DNA of 64,000 nucleotides from NCBI GenBank assembly GCA_030374805.1, contig JARGSG010000120.1, positions 1 through 64,000 of the forward strand, written 5' to 3'. The notes beneath the pieces were generated by a model, which made no database searches, had not been told where the DNA came from, and was given only the letters and a program-made list of their open reading frames with translations. The stretch comes from Gracilaria gracilis. Lineage: Eukaryota > Rhodophyta > Florideophyceae > Gracilariales > Gracilariaceae. Made by a program: the position numbers and the translations under genes. This document shows, piece by piece, positions 56,256-64,000 of the stretch; positions within the stretch are counted from its first letter, which is position 1, and each line of letters starts with the position of its first letter.

Positions 56256-56458
56256 TCTAACTTCTTTAACCTTACCCGGGCAACTTCTTATTCTGTCGCA
56301 CCTGGAGGTACCTCGTCGATATACGAACAATCCTCGGATGGCAATTCGGGGAATTCAGTTGTAGTCAAAGCTGGGCCGGCGCATATAATGGAATATCATT
56401 TATACGTGATACCGCAAGATGGGCCTATCAGGGTGAGCTTCTCAGTTAGTGAGCGTCT
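56256..56458. other. 203-bp spacer between convergent TrpRS and SAM carrier genes
   Basis: No feature seen other than AT-rich 3' flanks. Confidence 0.5.
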
Positions 56459-57421
56459 TTACAGCGCTTCATGCTGGAGAGTAGAGACTCGTGATTCTTC
56501 CAAGCCCCATTTGGACCGGAAAAACTTGGATGACCTCTCATACACGGCCAGAGTTATGCCACTACCTGGACCCACCCACAGTACTCGAGCAAATACTCCG
56601 CGCATCAAAACTGAGAGTCCCTCCTCTTTAAAAAGTCTACCGAAGCATTGCAAAATTGAATGATACTTTTGTCCTGAACCTGTGCTCTGAGTCATGAATC
56701 GCGTCTTGATAACATCGAACGGATTCGTTAGTATAGCTGCGGCCGTTCCAACTCCGACACCAAGTACAGTAGCCTCGGCATCATTCAAGTCATGTCTTTC
56801 TGTATGTCCTCGGTACTGATCTTTTGCAACACTGAAGAAGGAAAACTGCAACGCCGTATACGGTACATCACGTAACATAGTCGGCCAAAACCCGGCTAGA
56901 AGGCCTTGAAAGCCCTCTGATTTCAGTATTGATCGTCCTGCATGTAGTGTTGATCTATAGTTCCGTGCAGGACCCAGTTTTGCAACTTGCATCCTTTTTG
57001 CAATCACTTCAGCTGGAACATAAAATGGCAATGCACAGACTTCACCTATAGAAGCACTTGCGAAGTCGACCGCGGCCAAATGTTGTTCGTCTGTGATCCC
57101 GTCTTCACCTTTTCTCTTGAGTGCCTTGTAGCTTGCAAACATTACTGCATGTGTAGGGATAGTGCCTACGATAACTGCCCCAAATCCAGCATAGAGCCCT
57201 TTTTGTATCCCTTCTTGCCTTGTGATTAGGCGAAAACCGTGTAGCATTGAACGGTACTTGAATGGGGGACCTCGTTGCACATGGAGGCGTGATTTGACCG
57301 TATCGACTGGATGGAGAACAGCATCGCAACATATACCGGCCAAACCACCAGCAATGAGATCAGAGATAACGGTCCATTTCTCCGATCCTGGGCCTGGTGA
57401 GACAGTAGGTTCTCGTCCCAT
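56459..57421 (-). CDS. SAMC: mitochondrial carrier, S-adenosylmethionine type
   Basis: Inner-membrane exchanger of the mitochondrial carrier family; the SAMC group brings S-adenosylmethionine into mitochondria or plastids. 320 residues from ATG 57421 (the open frame upstream has no ATG before a stop). Three repeats of about 100 residues with two membrane helices each, and the signature after helices 1, 3 and 5: HPVDTVKSRLHVQ, VPAEVIAKRMQVA and NPFDVIKTRFMTQ. The second repeat's VPAEVI.KR(M)Q resembles SAM carriers (VPSEVVKQRAQ). GLYAGFGAVIVGTIPTHAVMFASY and LRDVPYTALQFSFF also fit. Full length. Substrate assignment is by motif only. Confidence 0.85.
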   Translation of the reverse strand: MGREPTVSPGPGSEKWTVISDLIAGGLAGICCDAVLHPVDTVKSRLHVQRGPPFKYRSMLHGFRLITRQEGIQKGLYAGFGAVIVGTIPTHAVMFASYKALKRKGEDGITDEQHLAAVDFASASIGEVCALPFYVPAEVIAKRMQVAKLGPARNYRSTLHAGRSILKSEGFQGLLAGFWPTMLRDVPYTALQFSFFSVAKDQYRGHTERHDLNDAEATVLGVGVGTAAAILTNPFDVIKTRFMTQSTGSGQKYHSILQCFGRLFKEEGLSVLMRGVFARVLWVGPGSGITLAVYERSSKFFRSKWGLEESRVSTLQHEAL

Positions 57422-58226
57422 ATGCAAACATGAACTTTCTTTCCAAAACGCTGCAGCGTCAAGCTGTGGACATGCTGTTCGACTCTCTAGTGATGTTCTG
57501 GAGCATTCAAGATTGACGGGGCCTCTCTCCCTTGTTTAGTTCAACGACGGCACATCTCACTGGAAGAAGACGTGTGTCAACAGGTTACTATCACTCTTTC
57601 GGTCAGTTTGACGACGTCCAATCCATGCTATTGGAGTTCTTCAATGAATGAGGTTCGTGATGCACGTTGTCGTAATAACGCTTTCATTTGTGGTAAGCTA
57701 TCACAGGTACGTGTACGTGTGCCGTGTATCGCTTGCAAGCTGGGCCCAGTTCGTTGGCTAAACTCGCCACCTGACGGACAGCAAAGCATCTTACGAGCAC
57801 ACGTGTACCTGTATACACGAGCCTTACATGGAATTGCACGTACGTAAACCGCTCATGATCCTCTCAGAGGATTCCTCTGCTTGCATGGGATCAACTCCTG
57901 CGATTGTACCGTTGGTACCGTTGGTACACGCACTCCCCTGAATTCTGATGCCCATACCGCTCTTCCTCCGTCTTGAATTCCAAGCATTTCATCCCTTGGA
58001 ACAATTGGATTTGATACAGAAGCTGAAGGCTACCTCGAAGAGCTCTGAAAACAATCATCGTTGAAGCTCATATTTTGGACTTGTGACGAGGACGAGGACG
58101 ACGAAACTCGTTGGCACGACATCTCCTCCCGTCCATCTTCCTCCATATAGTACTCGTACATTGAAGGCAAGCACAATACAAGAAAAAGAATATTGATAAA
58201 CGTTTTTATATCTCTACAAAACAGTA
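57422..58226. promoter_or_regulatory. divergent SAM carrier / TFB4 intergenic region
   Basis: 805 bp with no supported gene. CACGTACGT-like words and inverted ACGTGT/ACACGT pairs occur around 57700-57840 and may be protein-binding sites. Confidence 0.4.
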
Positions 58227-59297
58227 ATGCGCGATCCCACAGATCCCTTCAGAGTCAAAGCTGCAGACGATGCCCAAGACCTTCTAGTGCTTATCCTCGA
58301 TACATCTATTCGCTCTTGGCTTCAACTATCTGGAAAGGATCAGAAAAAAGCTATGCATGATTCCATACAAGCTCTCCAATCAGTCACAGAACAACTACTT
58401 GTATTCTTGAATACCTTTTTATTGCTACATGAAGCAAATCGAGTGTGCGTGATATTCTCCGGTTCAGATCGGTCAAGACTTGTATACCCTGCCTTTCCGG
58501 AGCCAGAAACTGTCGCGCCTGATTATGATGAATCCATTGAAGACGTATCGTTTGATGCCCTAAAGGGATATGCCTCTCACCATCACAGAGCCGCAGATCC
58601 GCAGCAGATCGTGCGCGATGTCAAGAGGGCCGTTGAAGAGGGTATTGCGGCATCTCTACGAAAGCAGGAAGATCCCAACATCTGCAGCAAGTATTCATGC
58701 ATGAGCTCTGCACTGGCAACAGCGCTCTGCCTCTTAAATAGAGCTCGTCGGATTCAAGTTGAGCGTGCTGCAATGAGCCTCGGCCAGGATAGAGACCGAC
58801 TGGAAATAGTCGAGCAGAATGTTCACTTCAATGGTCGGATACTAAGCGTGGTCGCAGGTCCTGATGCTCCAGATCAATATGTATCAGTCATGAATTGCAT
58901 TTTCTCTGCTCAGAGGCTGGGAGTGCCTATTGATTCTTGCGTACTTCTGAATGAGAAAGATTCTACTTATTTTCAGCAAGCTGCTCGTCTTACGAACGGA
59001 GTATACATGCGACCGGAAGAATTCTCTACGTCTAAACCAGACGCACTAATTCAGTACCTACAAACTGTGTTTATTGTGGACAAGCAAAGCCGGGACTTCC
59101 TCGCAATGCCAATTCCGGACAAAGTGGATTTCAGGGCGTCTTGTATGGAAACTAGTGAAATAATCGACAACGGCTTTACATGCTCCATATGCTTGTCGAC
59201 TTTCAGCCCTTCCGTGGGAAAGGGAGCAGCCATGTGCCCTGTATGCAATGCGAGATTTGCCATCGTTAATCCTCTGAGGCGACCACCAAGACCGTAG
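58227..59297 (+). CDS. TFB4: TFIIH core subunit Tfb4/p34
   Basis: Structural subunit of TFIIH, needed for transcription initiation and nucleotide excision repair; it pairs with p44/Ssl1. 356 residues from ATG 58227. vWA-like domain: DLLVLILDTSIRSWLQL at about 12, FLLLHEANRVCVIFSG, SALATALCLLNRARR, GRILSVVAGPDAPDQYVSVMN-CIFSAQRLGVPID, DSTYFQQAARLTNGVY. C-terminal C4 zinc module at about 318-345 (CSICLSTFSP..., CPVCNARF). Length and motif order are as in yeast and human. Intronless. Its stop is 47 bp from the stop of the convergent GNL3-like gene. Confidence 0.93.
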   Translation: MRDPTDPFRVKAADDAQDLLVLILDTSIRSWLQLSGKDQKKAMHDSIQALQSVTEQLLVFLNTFLLLHEANRVCVIFSGSDRSRLVYPAFPEPETVAPDYDESIEDVSFDALKGYASHHHRAADPQQIVRDVKRAVEEGIAASLRKQEDPNICSKYSCMSSALATALCLLNRARRIQVERAAMSLGQDRDRLEIVEQNVHFNGRILSVVAGPDAPDQYVSVMNCIFSAQRLGVPIDSCVLLNEKDSTYFQQAARLTNGVYMRPEEFSTSKPDALIQYLQTVFIVDKQSRDFLAMPIPDKVDFRASCMETSEIIDNGFTCSICLSTFSPSVGKGAAMCPVCNARFAIVNPLRRPPRP

Positions 59298-59344
59298 TCG
59301 TACAATTTGTCACATTCTGTTGAGATGAACATTGAATACGTTTA

Positions 59345-60901
59345 TTACTTGAGCTCCATCTTGTCTTGGTTAACACGAGATCTCTTCTTTAGAATTCCCT
59401 TCGGAGCGACATGGTATGTGGGTTCAGAGTTGGCGTTCTCTGGGTCTCTCTTTCGGTTTTCCTCAGCCTCGTCGGTCATTCTATCTTCCGCATCAACCAG
59501 CGGTGTAGTTGCGGAAGCACTTGCAAACTGTACGGTAGGATGTAGTGCCATGGATTCCAGCTGGGCCTCCTCCGATTCTTTAACGGCGTTAATATTGAAC
59601 TCTTCGCTCCACTGTTGAACGATGGAAGCGTTGAGGTGAGCAGTGCTAGGGCCCTTGGGAGGAAGCGTATAGAACGGTATCTTGCCGCTGTTCCAGTCTT
59701 GCAAAACTATTCTCGCTGCTGATTCTACATCGTAAGATCCCCCACGTCTGAATTTACCGCGCGAGGAACAGAGGTATGCCAAGAATTCCGTCACATTATC
59801 AAATTGCGGGATGTTATACGCCACCATCAAAGGTTCTGCTCCAACTCTCTTGATAATGGTCTCCACTGGCGATATAGGATCATGTAGCTGCTCAATTTTG
59901 ATGCAGTTTCGTAGCACGAGTGCATCGGCCTGGTTAGTGGAGAAAACGATTCCCGGACAGTCGATTAGGCGAATGTTCTTATCGAGGTGAACTTCCTGTG
60001 CGTTGCGGGTGAGCCCCGGAGTGGCCCCTGCTGAAACAGCACGACTTCTCTTCAAGGAATTGATCAATGAGCTCTTTCCAACATTAGGGTATCCAATGAC
60101 TCCAACGGTAACTGATGTCTTCAAATTCCGGCTCCTTGAGTAGTTCTTTAGAAGCGAGAGCAAGTTGGCTGCTCCAAGGCACTCTGAAGTATTGACGGAC
60201 GACGCTGCGAGAGCAGTCATGTTGGCTTGGCCTTTTGTTCGACTTTGTTCCACAGAAGCCCGGAAAGGAACCGTGGGAAATTCATTGCGAAGGTAAGACA
60301 ACCACTTGTCAGCTATCTCCTTCGGCACCATATCTACTTTGTTCAGAACGAGAACTATTCTTTTTGTCCCTCTTGAAGCAGCCAGAACGGCTTTCTCTGC
60401 TTCGAAACAGCGACAGCCGATAGGGTCTCTGGCGTCTAACACTTCAAGGATAACGTCAGAGCTTTCCAGGACCTTCTTGAATTCCTTCATGAACGCGCGT
60501 CTCGAATTATCGTGGGTTAAATCGGATGAAGTTTCGACTTCGCCATTATCGTCTTCCTGACGACTTTCGAATTCTGCGGCTCGTTTACTAGCATCAGCCG
60601 CAACATCCAGAAGAGCTGGGTCCACTCCAGCAGCTTGTATATCTTTGTTTGCTTTTCGACGCGCCTCTAGTAATGCCTTCTTCGCTTCGGCTTCTTGTGC
60701 TTTTTTTCGCTCGATAGTCTCCATCATCTGCTGTTTGAATGGCCACAGGTTCGGAATGCCAGGATCCTTCTTGCGGATTTTTCTCACTTCAGGCTTGTAT
60801 TTATTGGCACGGCGTACCTCTCTAAGATGTTGCCGTACCTTCTTTTCGACTTTGTACTTGTGCCTCAGTGTTTGGCGCTTACTCTTCACGTGCGGGGCCA
60901 T
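59345..60901 (-). CDS. GNL3: GNL3/Nug1-type nucleolar GTPase
   Basis: Ribosome-biogenesis GTPase of the nucleostemin/Nug1 group, acting on pre-60S particles in the nucleolus. 518 residues from ATG 60901. Residues 1-about 80 are the basic GN3L/Grn1 domain (KSKRQTLRHKYKVEKKVRQH, KDPGIPNLWPFK). The GTPase motifs are circularly permuted, as the family requires: G4 VLNKVDMVP about 187, G1 GYPNVGKSSLINSLKRS about 273, G2 ATPGLTRNAQEV, G3 LIDCPGIVF about 316. C-terminal acidic tail. No intron. Divergent from SMC1. Confidence 0.93.
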   Translation of the reverse strand: MAPHVKSKRQTLRHKYKVEKKVRQHLREVRRANKYKPEVRKIRKKDPGIPNLWPFKQQMMETIERKKAQEAEAKKALLEARRKANKDIQAAGVDPALLDVAADASKRAAEFESRQEDDNGEVETSSDLTHDNSRRAFMKEFKKVLESSDVILEVLDARDPIGCRCFEAEKAVLAASRGTKRIVLVLNKVDMVPKEIADKWLSYLRNEFPTVPFRASVEQSRTKGQANMTALAASSVNTSECLGAANLLSLLKNYSRSRNLKTSVTVGVIGYPNVGKSSLINSLKRSRAVSAGATPGLTRNAQEVHLDKNIRLIDCPGIVFSTNQADALVLRNCIKIEQLHDPISPVETIIKRVGAEPLMVAYNIPQFDNVTEFLAYLCSSRGKFRRGGSYDVESAARIVLQDWNSGKIPFYTLPPKGPSTAHLNASIVQQWSEEFNINAVKESEEAQLESMALHPTVQFASASATTPLVDAEDRMTDEAEENRKRDPENANSEPTYHVAPKGILKKRSRVNQDKMELK

Positions 60902-61520
60902 TGTGAGCGAAGCTCGTTAGTGCAGGTAGGCAATTTGTTGTCACGTTTGCGGAACAGAGCTATGTCAATACAAATTGTAGATTGAGAGTATGCGTAGTTA
61001 AAGTTATCCTTATAGTAGGTATGCAGTCCAGACGATGAGGCAGAAACGAAATTGCACTGATAGTGTCGTCGTCGTCGTCGTCGCTCATGTCGGGCGGCTC
61101 GTGCTGAACAGTGCGCCGTCGGTGCGCCGTGAAAGTGTGCCAGCTTTCGCACTGGTACGTACATATTTCGTCAGCATACCCGTTCTCTTTCACTCCTATG
61201 TCAGGACATGTTCACATTACTCATTACCCTTAGTACGGAAATTCGAAATCGTCATTATTAATAGACATGGACGTGTACACGTACACAAAACATTCCTTTA
61301 TACACGTATATACTCTATGTACCTCTACCTGCAAAATGCATTTCTTTTTCGCGGGAAGCAAAGCGAAACGAAAGTCTCCTACTTCTTCAGCAGACCTGCA
61401 TCTCAGGCAAGGAGTCATTTTATTTTTCCCAGGTGGAAACAGAGCTTCTTCTCACCCTCAAGAATTTAGGAATCAAGACCTTTCTGGATATATTCTCAGA
61501 GGTCCTTCGGGAAAGGCAGG
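60902..61520. promoter_or_regulatory. divergent GNL3 / SMC1 promoter region
   Basis: 619 bp. A GTC repeat (61062-61084) lies near the middle. The plus-strand frame 61035-61469 is open but has no recognisable content and is probably untranslated leader. Confidence 0.45.
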
Positions 61521-64000
61521 ATGGGTCGTCTGGACCGTCTCGAACTCCACAACTTCAAGAGCTATGGTGGCACAGTCATGGTTGGTCCCTTTAAGGGCTT
61601 TACTGCCATCATAGGCACAAATGGGAGTGGAAAGAGTAATCTCATGGACGCTATATCATTCGTTCTTGGAGTTCGCACGAGTCAGTTGCGTGGAAATCAA
61701 CTGAGAGATCTGGTCTATCGTAACCTTGAGGACCCTGAAGACGACCACACTACCCGAAAGGCTTACGTGAAGTTGGTCTATCGCAAGAACGATGAGGGAG
61801 AACAAGTAGACGAGATGGAGTTCATGCGAACTGTTACCACCAATGGGTCGAGCGAATACCGTGTCAGCGGACAAGTTGTGAACCTTGACACATACAACTC
61901 AGAGCTGGCCAAAATAGGAGTTCTTGTGAGAGCGCGAAACTTTCTCGTTTTCCAAAACGAGGTTGAAGGGATTGCTTCAAAATCATCGAAGGAGCTCACA
62001 ACTATGTTTGAAGAAATCTCTGGATCCACCGAGTTCCGGAGTGAGTATCAGGAATCAAAAACTGAACGAGATACAGCGGAGGAAGAAGTAACACACTTCT
62101 GGAGGAAGAGGAAGAGCATGGCGGCAGAGAAACGTCATTGCAAAGAACAGAAAGAAGAGGCCGAACGCTTCAAGCGTTTACAAAGACAAATTGAAGATAT
62201 GAAGACCGAAAAGGCGCTCTTTGAGCTTTTCCATGTTGATACAGACCTGAGAACTTTCAAATCAGCGGTAAAAGACATTACTGATGAACTGGAAGATCAA
62301 CAGCGTCGGTATGCGAAGAAGGAATCCGCTTTGAAATCTGAAAAACGGAAGTTGTCTGAGCTTGAGAAGGATAGGGTAAAGCTCGAGCGAAGAAAAAAGC
62401 GATTAAATGATGAAATAGAGAAGCTGCGCCCTATTGAAGTGAAGTTGCAAACTGAGAAGTCAGTACTTACTCGTCGAATTAAAGGCGATGAGAATATGTT
62501 GGGTAAGCTTCGTGACGATTTCGACAAAGGAGTCGCGTCTCTAGGATCTCTTGAGAAAGAGCTTCAGGAGTGTAGGGAAGAGATTGCGAATTTGGAGAAG
62601 GAAATTAAAGAAGCAGAAGAAGCTGATATATCTCCCGAGAGCATGACAGAGTATAGGTCCTTGAAAGACGCCGTCGCTGCGAGAACATCAGCTTTGGAAC
62701 AAGAGCTCGAAGCAGGAAAAAGAAACGCCTCTAGTCTTGCGAAAGAGAAGGAAGTTCTTGAAAGCCGTGAAAAACTCCTGCGTGAACGAGTTTCGACAGC
62801 TGCAAATGATGTAAGTGTGTATCAGAATAAAGCCGCAGAGCTTGCTAGGCAGATGAGAGACACCGAACGAGAGGTACGTTCTTTGGAAAGTGACTCCGCT
62901 CGTCTTGGTGAAGTAAATGCAGAACGTTCATCAGTTCGAAGGCAACTCGAACAGGCTTTCATGAATGCTACTCAGGCCCTCCGAGACGCGAAAGCTGATA
63001 TGCATGAAAGTGGACGCGAAAAAGTTGTTAATGATGCCGTTCAAAGAATGAAAAGTCTTTTTCCCGGAGTCCATGGGCGTTTATCCGATTTATGTCAACC
63101 AATCCAAGCGCGATATCGCGAAGCTGTAGCTATCAGCTTTGGGAAGCAAATGGATGCCGTCGTCATCGACAATAAGCAAACTGGGGCCGAATGTGTTAGG
63201 TTTCTTAAGGACAATCGAGTTGGTGTCATATCCTTCATACCTCTTGATGATGTTAGACCACAACCGCTGGATGAGTCACTACGTCGCCTAGGGGGCACCG
63301 TTCGCCTTACTTTTGATGTCGTGAAGTATCGTGATATATATGAAAAAGCTGTTCTCTATGCTGCTGGTAACTCTGTTATTTGCGATACCCTGGACGAGGC
63401 CCGACGTTTGGCCTATGAAGGTAGACGCAAGGTGAAAGTATGTACTCTCGACGGCACTCTCATATCTACTGCAGGTTTCATGACTGGTGGCACGGGCCGA
63501 GGAGACACCAGCGCGACGCGGAAGTGGAACAGGGGGGAGATTGAGAGGTTGAAGCAGAAGCGCGACCAAGCGCAGCAAGAGCTTGATGCACTTGGATCGG
63601 CTGACTCTGAACGTCAGAGAGCCGCAACGCTAGCAGAAAAGATTGATGACCTGAGTAGACGGTTGCATATGTTCGGACAAGACCGAAGAGATGCCCTGAG
63701 CCGTGCCAAGTCCCTCCAAAGGGATGTGGAGCAAACAACAAGCGAGTTGGATGGTCTGATACCTCAGATTCAAAAGGCAATTTCCGAGAGCAAGAACGCT
63801 GACAAGAAAGTCAAGTCTGTTGAGGACCAGCTGCATGGCTTGGAGAACGAGTTGTTCGGTGATTTCGCCCTCCGTCACAACGTGGAATCAATACAGCAAT
63901 TTGAAGAGCAGTTTGTACAGAAATCCCAGAAGCTACGAGGGCGTGTAGTGGAGCTACAAACGAAGGAATCTGGGCTACAGAGCTCTCTGAAGTTCCAAAG
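61521..64000 (+). CDS. SMC1: SMC1 cohesin ATPase subunit, N-terminal 826 codons (runs off the window)
   Basis: Core cohesin subunit that with SMC3 encloses sister DNA. Open from ATG 61521 to the window end without stop or intron. N-terminal ATPase lobe: LDRLELHNFKSYGG, Walker A IIGTNGSGKSNLMDAI at about 32-45, SQLRGNQLRDLVYRN, VFQNEVEGIASKSSKELTTM-FEEISGS (SMC1-type). Coiled coil about 165-500. Hinge about 515-660: VHGRLSDLCQPIQARYREAV, DAVVIDNKQTGAECVRFLKD, GVISFIPLDDV, DGTLISTAGFMTGG. The return coiled coil follows. The C-terminal signature, Walker B and D-loop lie outside. SMC1 rather than SMC2-4 by the LVYRN and FQNEVE motifs. Confidence 0.95.
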   Translation, partial: MGRLDRLELHNFKSYGGTVMVGPFKGFTAIIGTNGSGKSNLMDAISFVLGVRTSQLRGNQLRDLVYRNLEDPEDDHTTRKAYVKLVYRKNDEGEQVDEMEFMRTVTTNGSSEYRVSGQVVNLDTYNSELAKIGVLVRARNFLVFQNEVEGIASKSSKELTTMFEEISGSTEFRSEYQESKTERDTAEEEVTHFWRKRKSMAAEKRHCKEQKEEAERFKRLQRQIEDMKTEKALFELFHVDTDLRTFKSAVKDITDELEDQQRRYAKKESALKSEKRKLSELEKDRVKLERRKKRLNDEIEKLRPIEVKLQTEKSVLTRRIKGDENMLGKLRDDFDKGVASLGSLEKELQECREEIANLEKEIKEAEEADISPESMTEYRSLKDAVAARTSALEQELEAGKRNASSLAKEKEVLESREKLLRERVSTAANDVSVYQNKAAELARQMRDTEREVRSLESDSARLGEVNAERSSVRRQLEQAFMNATQALRDAKADMHESGREKVVNDAVQRMKSLFPGVHGRLSDLCQPIQARYREAVAISFGKQMDAVVIDNKQTGAECVRFLKDNRVGVISFIPLDDVRPQPLDESLRRLGGTVRLTFDVVKYRDIYEKAVLYAAGNSVICDTLDEARRLAYEGRRKVKVCTLDGTLISTAGFMTGGTGRGDTSATRKWNRGEIERLKQKRDQAQQELDALGSADSERQRAATLAEKIDDLSRRLHMFGQDRRDALSRAKSLQRDVEQTTSELDGLIPQIQKAISESKNADKKVKSVEDQLHGLENELFGDFALRHNVESIQQFEEQFVQKSQKLRGRVVELQTKESGLQSSLKFQ

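Noticed and set aside
61035-61469. Plus-strand 144-codon frame before SMC1
   Set aside because: No recognisable content, partly built on a GTC repeat, and it ends before the well-supported SMC1 ATG; more likely leader sequence.

Overview
The window looks like nuclear DNA of a florideophyte red alga; Chondrus crispus or a close relative is my best guess. This is inferred from gene content: a cytosolic-type isoamylase suited to floridean starch, a nuclear FtsH with a plastid-style leader, compact genes with few or no introns and short spacers, next to a large block of nested transposons. No rRNA, convincing tRNA or CRISPR array was seen.

Region A (1-20.5 kb) is a transposon graveyard. It holds two diverged copies of a Plavaka/CACTA-related DNA transposon (about 1-5.98 kb and 7.16-10.81 kb, transposases on the minus strand). 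The second copy carries a 418-bp MITE. Between and beyond them lie a pogo-type relic (about 6.2-6.94 kb), a Myb/SANT-like gene (10.88-11.53 kb), GC-rich coding debris with a 9-bp minisatellite, a nearly whole pogo/Tigger-type transposase with one in-frame stop (13.75-15.94 kb), a broken copy of the host tRNA methyltransferase TRM1 (16.65-17.44 kb), a Harbinger relic (17.84-18.75 kb) and another MITE (19.98-20.37 kb).

Region B (20.53-40.55 kb) is one insertion locus built like a nested doll. A broken Ty1/copia LTR retrotransposon, flanked by the 5-bp duplication ACAGT, has taken in four insertions. They are a two-gene Harbinger element (25198-29118, TTA duplication), a Harbinger-like MITE (29122-33079) that itself contains a MULE with a Ulp1-like protease gene (29431-32944), a 327-bp MITE in the 3' LTR, and a 6.85-kb MULE (33644-40490, perfect 9-bp duplication, about 264-bp terminal inverted repeats) in the same LTR. 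The big MULE encodes a Ulp1-type cysteine protease and a MULE transposase whose frames are joined by a 63-nt GTAAGT...ACAG intron, so it probably makes one very large fusion protein. This is the most interesting system in the window.

Region C (40.86-64 kb) is a gene island: isoamylase, FtsH, TAF12 (three small exons), an unrecognised coiled-coil protein, an ABC-F ATPase with a novel N-terminal repeat, organellar TrpRS, a mitochondrial S-adenosylmethionine carrier, TFIIH subunit Tfb4/p34, a GNL3/Nug1-type ribosome-biogenesis GTPase and the first 826 codons of SMC1. Several pairs are divergent and share 0.5-0.65-kb promoters, and one convergent pair is only 47 bp apart. A strong hairpin lies at 50047-50119.
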